From NCBI RefSeq assembly GCF_002286775.1, contig NZ_NSGJ01000009.1:1-64000 (forward strand): a stretch of DNA of 64,000 bases, in the 5' to 3' direction. Positions 59,469 to 64,000 of this stretch are shown piece after piece; the first letter of the stretch is position 1; each line of letters starts with the position of its first letter. The notes beneath the pieces were generated by a model. The model saw only the letters and a list, made by a program, of their open reading frames with translations. It ran no database searches and was not told where the DNA came from. The position numbers and the translations under genes were made by a program. This DNA comes from Myroides sp. N17-2 (lineage in GTDB: Bacteria; Bacteroidota; Bacteroidia; Flavobacteriales; Flavobacteriaceae).

Positions 59469-61391
59469 TTATCGTTGTAAAATAATAAATTCTGATCGTC
59501 TATTCTGTGCATCTTCCCATTCAGTACACGGTGCACATTCTACTTTTAGTTCTTGTGATCCGTATCCTTGAGATTCTAATCTACTATTCTCTATTCCTTG
59601 AGAGACGATATACTCTAATGTAGCTTTAGCTCTCTCATTAGACAGCTTTAAATTATAAGCAGGACTACCTTTGCTATCTGAGTGAGAGTTAATCTTAATT
59701 CTCATAGCAGGATATCTCTTCATTACTTTTACTAACTTATCTAACTCAAACTTACTATTCTCTGTAATCTCTGTTTGATTAAAGGCAAACTGTATATCTC
59801 CTAGTTCGATCTTATCCTTTCCGATTACTAATTCGTCTAATGGTCTTAATAATACATCTATCGTCTGCACTCCTGCTTCAGCATTAGCAGTGATATCAAT
59901 AAGTTCGTCTAAGTAATCAGGATGAGAGATTTTTACTTTATACGTCTCTTTACATTTAATCTCTCCTCTAGCCATTCCACTTCTGCTAGATACACCTTTA
60001 TCTTCTACTATTCTTCTCGTATTAATAAACTCTACTTTAGCATCTGCTACAGGTTGATTAAAGCCTTTGCTCTTCAGCATCGTTCTAAACTCAACAAAAC
60101 AAAGAGGAAATGCTTTATAGATATCCGTACGTCCTATCCTATCCGATGAGAACAACCCCATCTCTTTAGCGGGATAGTAACTAAACGCAAAGTCGTTCTT
60201 AGCTGTATTAATAGGTTCTCCTAAGTTGGCAGGTGTACTCACTGTATTACTTAGATCTACTACATACACATCCATTCCTCCATACCCCCCCCATCGATCA
60301 GAGGCAAAGTACATTTTATTATCTGAGGCAATAAATGGATAATCATTACGAGTACCTGAGTTGATTGTTGATCCTAAGTTCTCAGGTGTGCCAAACTCAT
60401 CATCTTCTAAGATAGGTGTACGCCATATATCTAACTCTCCATAACTACCTGGCATATTAGAGGCGAAGTATAAGAACTTGCCGTCAGGTGATACAGCAGG
60501 ATTCGTATACATATATCCCGCACGAGTGAAACGCATTGGTTTTATCTTCTTCCATTTGTCTTTCTTCTTCTGTGCATAGAATAGACTCATCAGATGATCT
60601 CTCTGCTTCACCTTATCATTTCGTCTAAACTTGCGATTGCGGTAGGCTTCAGAAGCGAAGTACATACGCTTACCATCTTTAGATAAGACGGTAGTACCAT
60701 CATTAAAACGTCTATTAACACGCCCTTTGATACGCGCTACTCCTTTTATAGGTTCATACTTATCTTTAAACTCCGCTGTGTATAAGTCAAAGTTAGGCTT
60801 GCGTTCCCATTTATCTCTTACTTCAAATATCTTGCGCATCCACTTCTTCTCTTGCTTGGTTCTATTAGAGACAAAATAAAGTGTATCTCCTGGGCTTAGC
60901 CATGCTCCATAATCATCGTACTGAAAATCGTTAAGTCCTGATTCCTGAAACATATAATTAGGCTCCCTATCCTTTAGTGCTTTATGTGCATCAGGTTTGG
61001 CTAAAAAGTCCTTCGCTCTAGAGTCAGTAGGTGCTTTAGAAGTAAACTGCTGCATCATGTCCTTAGCTGTTTCATAACGACCATTGCGTTCCATAACCTT
61101 TGCATACTTATAGTATACCTCAGGCTTCAGCGTAGAGTCATTCTGATCTATAGCCTTGCCATAATATCTAGATGCATCTATATCTTTATGTAATCGATCG
61201 TAACAATCTGCTAACTGCAAGTAAATATAGTTAGCTGTACGCTTACCATTAAGTAATCGTTTATACTCCTCTGCAGCTTTTGTATACTCCGTATTTTTAT
61301 AATACTTGTCAGCTCGCTTTAAGCTAGGTTTCTTTTTTGCTTGTACAGTGATACTCAAACTGCACAGTAATACCATCAGGAAAATCCTCAT
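59469..61391 (-). CDS. PorE-like OmpA-family protein (T9SS-type)
   Basis: 640 aa. Signal peptide 1-19 (ends TVQAK). Order: TPR repeats (about 22-115), WD40/PD40-like propeller blades (about 150-420: YVSNRTK, FASEAYRNRKF, PAVSPDGKFLYFASNMPGSYGELDIW, YFASDRWGGYGGMDVYV), a carboxypeptidase-regulatory-like domain (about 435-525) and an OmpA peptidoglycan-binding domain (530-640) with NSHSDSKGSPAYNLKLSNERA and NRRSEF. This is the architecture of PorE, which anchors the type IX secretion machinery to peptidoglycan. No other T9SS gene is in the window, so it may be a paralogue. Confidence 0.85.
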   Translation of the reverse strand: MRIFLMVLLCSLSITVQAKKKPSLKRADKYYKNTEYTKAAEEYKRLLNGKRTANYIYLQLADCYDRLHKDIDASRYYGKAIDQNDSTLKPEVYYKYAKVMERNGRYETAKDMMQQFTSKAPTDSRAKDFLAKPDAHKALKDREPNYMFQESGLNDFQYDDYGAWLSPGDTLYFVSNRTKQEKKWMRKIFEVRDKWERKPNFDLYTAEFKDKYEPIKGVARIKGRVNRRFNDGTTVLSKDGKRMYFASEAYRNRKFRRNDKVKQRDHLMSLFYAQKKKDKWKKIKPMRFTRAGYMYTNPAVSPDGKFLYFASNMPGSYGELDIWRTPILEDDEFGTPENLGSTINSGTRNDYPFIASDNKMYFASDRWGGYGGMDVYVVDLSNTVSTPANLGEPINTAKNDFAFSYYPAKEMGLFSSDRIGRTDIYKAFPLCFVEFRTMLKSKGFNQPVADAKVEFINTRRIVEDKGVSSRSGMARGEIKCKETYKVKISHPDYLDELIDITANAEAGVQTIDVLLRPLDELVIGKDKIELGDIQFAFNQTEITENSKFELDKLVKVMKRYPAMRIKINSHSDSKGSPAYNLKLSNERAKATLEYIVSQGIENSRLESQGYGSQELKVECAPCTEWEDAQNRRSEFIILQR

Positions 61392-61529
61392 ATCTCTCTA
61401 TTATATAGATGAATAGGTATAAATATACTCTATTCTTACTAATCATTAATCAAAAATACTCTTTTAATTACTTATTATACTAACGCTTTTTCTGTAAATT
61501 AGTTGTCTGAACAGACAAAAACTTTCCCA

Positions 61530-62114
61530 ATGAACATTCAACTAAAAAAAGAATTCCTTTCTTTATACGATACCTTTAAACAAGAAGACGCCCAAAAAAC
61601 AGATAGATTAGACAAATGGCGTAATATAGAGCCTGAATCTGCTGAGTTTATCTCCCTATTAGTCAAGACTAAGAATGCACAGAAAATACTAGAACTAGGT
61701 ACTTCAAATGGCTTCTCTACACTGTGGTTAGCAGAGGCTGTATCTCACACTAAAGGAGAAGTAATCTCTATCGATATCGAAAGAGACAGAACGAATAAAG
61801 CTTTTGAGAACTTAAAGCAGTTCAACTTACAGTCTTATGTTGAGTTATTGACTTACGATGCGGGGCAGTACTTAGCTGATACTACACTTCATTTTGATAT
61901 GATATTATTAGATGCAGAACGCAGTTACTATACAAGCTACTGGAAAGACTTAAAACGCTTATTAGACGAGAACGAATCAAACTTATTAGTGGTAGATAAT
62001 GTAGTCTCTCACGAAGAAGAGGTAAAAGAGTTTATCGACATGATCAAGGAAGATGAGTATAAAAAAGTGATCCTTCCTATAGGAGCAGGATTATTATTAG
62101 TGAGTAAACAATAA
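61530..62114 (+). CDS. SAM-dependent O-methyltransferase
   Basis: 194 aa from the ATG at 61530 (MNIQLKKEF); the frame extends to a TTG at 61503. Class I methyltransferase: ILELGTSNGFSTLWLAEA (SAM-binding motif I), VISIDIERDR (motif II), FDMILLDAERSYYTSYW (metal and substrate region) and LLVVDNVVSH. It is of the catechol/caffeoyl-CoA O-methyltransferase kind. The substrate is unknown. It diverges from the PorE-like gene and has its own terminator. Confidence 0.85.
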   Translation: MNIQLKKEFLSLYDTFKQEDAQKTDRLDKWRNIEPESAEFISLLVKTKNAQKILELGTSNGFSTLWLAEAVSHTKGEVISIDIERDRTNKAFENLKQFNLQSYVELLTYDAGQYLADTTLHFDMILLDAERSYYTSYWKDLKRLLDENESNLLVVDNVVSHEEEVKEFIDMIKEDEYKKVILPIGAGLLLVSKQ

Positions 62115-62124
62115 GGTTATTATA

Positions 62125-62162
62125 AACAAAAAAGCGTGAATTACTTCACGCTTTTTTGTTTA
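62125..62162. terminator. Bidirectional terminator
   Basis: AAACAAAAAAGCGTGAA (62125-62141) pairs perfectly with TTCACGCTTTTTTGTTT (62146-62162) around TTAC. Shared by the convergent methyltransferase and pheA genes. Confidence 0.92.
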
Positions 62163-62165
62163 TTT

Positions 62166-63005
62166 CTATTCTGATATAACTAATTTATCTTCTTTAAATT
62201 CTCCAAGTACCTTTAAGTATCTCGTAGCTTTAGCGACTTCCTCTATTGCCTTATAGTACAAATCATAGTCTTGATTCACTAACACTACATTAGCGTGAAA
62301 AGAATACTGAAACACACTTCCTGACAAAGGAATCGACTGTATTTTACTCAAGTTTAGATCGTGAGAAGCAAGTATCTCTAATACTTTATTCAAACTTCCC
62401 TTTTGATGATCTGTATAAAAGAATAGGGATGCTTTATTAAACCCCTCTACTTTCTTAGGCTCTCTACTTAACAAATAAAAGCGAGTATAGTTATCAAATA
62501 CATCGTGGATATTATCTGCTAATATCTCCAGATCATACATCTGTGCAGCTAATGAAGATCCGATAGAGGCAACGCCTGTTAACTGATTCTGCTGAATATT
62601 ACGCGCGCACGTTGCGGTATCATCCATCGCTAATCGTTTCCAATCTGTATACTGATCTAAGAAATTCTCACACTGTAATAAAGCCATCGGATGTGTACGT
62701 ACTTCCGTGATATCGTCTAACTTCTGTCCTTTTAAGGCTAACAAATGATGTTTAATCGGTAGGGCTATTTCCCCCAAAATATACAGGTCATTCTTAGTCA
62801 ACAAGGAATAATTTGGTAATATCGACCCTGCGATAGAATTCTCTATAGCCATCATACCATAATCTACTTCTTTACTTACTACTTGTTTTACTAACGAATT
62901 AAAAGTAGGACTATCTACTATCTCTACTTGTTCTGGATTAAAGAACTTACCCACTGCTTCGTGGTGAAAAGATCCTTTAATTCCCTGAATGACTACTGAC
63001 TTCAT
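62166..63005 (-). CDS. pheA: Prephenate dehydratase
   Basis: 279 aa, monofunctional. Converts prephenate to phenylpyruvate in phenylalanine synthesis. Dehydratase domain 1-180 with IQGIKGSFHHEA, MAIENSIAGSI and the catalytic TRF (174-176). C-terminal ACT regulatory domain (190-275) with QKGSLNKVLEILASHDLNLSKIQSIP. The usual phenylalanine-binding ESRP motif reads QSIP here, so feedback inhibition may differ. There is no chorismate mutase domain. Transcribed alone as far as visible. Confidence 0.95.
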   Translation of the reverse strand: MKSVVIQGIKGSFHHEAVGKFFNPEQVEIVDSPTFNSLVKQVVSKEVDYGMMAIENSIAGSILPNYSLLTKNDLYILGEIALPIKHHLLALKGQKLDDITEVRTHPMALLQCENFLDQYTDWKRLAMDDTATCARNIQQNQLTGVASIGSSLAAQMYDLEILADNIHDVFDNYTRFYLLSREPKKVEGFNKASLFFYTDHQKGSLNKVLEILASHDLNLSKIQSIPLSGSVFQYSFHANVVLVNQDYDLYYKAIEEVAKATRYLKVLGEFKEDKLVISE

Positions 63006-63469
63006 ATTCTAATAATTTATTGGCTTGTGGTCTCACTTCACGTGAACTATCAAAGTTATAAGTTTCTGATTATTATCAAAGGTTTTATTTATGTGATTTT
63101 GTGATTCTGGTTTTTCGGTTTTTTGTTCGATACAATTTCCTTTTATAAGTCTATATAGTCATTGAAAGGTGGGCAGTTGACGGTGAACGGTTTTTAACTT
63201 GCGCTTAAAAGAGGATTACACTTATGAAAGGAAAATGTGGTGGGTTATTTTGATAGTTTACGGTTGACTGTTTACAGTGAACGGTTTTTAACTTGCGCTT
63301 AAAAGAAGATTACACTTATGAAAGGAAAAGTGTAATGGGCTAAAAATGATATATATATTGTCGTGACCAAGTAGCCACAATATATATCACAACCATTCAG
63401 CACACAATCGTTATAAAATATTATTATTACACAGAAGTTACCTTATCTTTATAAAAACATTCTTACCCT
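63006..63469. repeat. Gap with duplicated 94-bp repeat
   Basis: GTGAACGGTTTTTAACTTGC starts at 63183 and again at 63277 (period 94), each followed by GATTACACTTATGAAAGG. Then comes a 12-bp inverted repeat GATATATATTGT-type arms (63348-63361 / 63377-63388) beside a worn CACAACCATTCAGCACACAA copy of the large repeat family. No gene. Confidence 0.75.
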
Positions 63470-63916
63470 ATGAACATCACCATCAGACCATATCAAACAA
63501 CAGATAAACAAGAGCTACTAGATATCTTGCAACTCAATGTCCCTACTTATTTTGCACAAGATGAAGTCGCTGACTTGGCAGAATACCTAGATCAGTATCT
63601 AGACCTATACTTCGTTGCTATAGATAATAATAGAATTATAGGAGCCGCAGGGGTCAATAGAGATTTTGATAAAGAGTCAGCAGCATTAAGTTGGGGATTC
63701 TTACATCCTGACTATCACCGCAAAGGTGCCGGTTCGCTACTGCTAAAACATCGACTAGAGATACTAACTCAAGATAAGAGAATCAAAACCATACAAGTAC
63801 GCACCTCACAGGTAGTCTACAAGTTCTTTGAGAAACACAACTTCAGTTTAATTGAAGTTCAGCAGGACTATTGGGCTCCAGGGCTAGATATGTATGTAAT
63901 GCGCTATCATTCGTAA
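63470..63916 (+). CDS. GNAT acetyltransferase
   Basis: 148 aa. ITIRPYQTTDKQELLDILQ at the start; AALSWGFLHPDYHRKGAGSLLLKHRLEIL carries the acetyl-CoA loop HRKGAG (about 83-88); IQVRTSQVVYKFFEKHNFSLIE closes the fold. Acceptor unknown. Single gene in view. Confidence 0.85.
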   Translation: MNITIRPYQTTDKQELLDILQLNVPTYFAQDEVADLAEYLDQYLDLYFVAIDNNRIIGAAGVNRDFDKESAALSWGFLHPDYHRKGAGSLLLKHRLEILTQDKRIKTIQVRTSQVVYKFFEKHNFSLIEVQQDYWAPGLDMYVMRYHS

Positions 63917-63986
63917 TTATGCGTTAAAAAATAAACTGTTTAAAAATCGTTTTGTACTTTCACATCAATTTAAAACTCAACTCACT

Positions 63987-64000
63987 ATGAAAAAGTTATT
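63987..64000 (+). CDS. Start of a gene cut by the window end
   Basis: ATGAAAAAGTTATT encodes MKKL and then a hydrophobic codon start, like a signal peptide. It is 70 bp after the GNAT stop. Only the beginning is present. Confidence 0.4.

Overview
The window reads as chromosomal DNA of a low-GC member of the Flavobacteriaceae (Bacteroidota). Grounds: TonB-dependent receptors with an N-terminal carboxypeptidase-regulatory-like domain, an ECF sigma factor coupled to an anti-sigma/outer-membrane protein, a PorE-like OmpA protein, SusD-free porins, promoters of the TTG-N20-TAnnTTTG type, and almost no Shine-Dalgarno sequences. A urease-positive genus such as Myroides would fit the nickel genes, but that is inference. 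I see no rRNA, tRNA, CRISPR array, prophage or transposase gene.

Layout. 1-2.3 kb: a broken serine hydrolase and an erythromycin-esterase-like protein. 2.5-10.1 kb: one long leftward operon hypA-hypB-ureE-binding protein-permease-ATPase-GNAT-TonB receptor. It joins nickel metallochaperones to a siderophore-type importer, so the importer most likely takes up nickel. 10.7-19.4 kb: small membrane proteins, HxlR/nitroreductase with mirrored overlapping promoters, MarR/DinB, an A+C-skewed gene desert, and a secreted esterase. 19.4-31.3 kb: repeats, a SUKH-like protein, a second TonB receptor, a 945-aa helical-repeat protein, a phosphodiester glycosidase-like lipoprotein, a ParB-like protein, GNAT and a DHA2 efflux pump. 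32.3-42 kb: small membrane and TonB-like proteins, an AraC regulator, an orphan truncated HigA antitoxin beside a MITE-like element, a lipoprotein/ECF sigma/anti-sigma-barrel operon and a phosphate-porin-like protein. 42.7-45.7 kb: Smr protein, PdxH, RNase Z and a STAS-like protein. 46-51.4 kb: a LytTR/LytS two-component pair and a divergent von Willebrand A protein, with AgrA-like direct repeats between them. 52.6-64 kb: pyrR-pyrB, two META-domain relatives, FMN reductase, PorE-like OmpA protein, O-methyltransferase, pheA and a GNAT.

The most unusual property is the intergenic DNA. Nearly every gap over 300 bp is built from a few dispersed repeat families: (a) a hairpin whose arms differ between copies with base pairing kept; (b) a ~156-bp MITE-like element with 14-bp terminal inverted repeats; (c) a ~250-bp repeat with two foldbacks; (d) REP-like CGGAT...ATCCG palindromes, one of which encodes the end of a protein; (e) a short AATTAGG repeat placed directly after stop codons. 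A homogeneous 94-bp tandem array lies at 46.1-46.7 kb.

Coordinates were read by eye. Family names are from motif recognition, without database searches. Several starts were moved from the longest possible reading frame to the ATG that fits a signal peptide, operon overlap or domain boundary.
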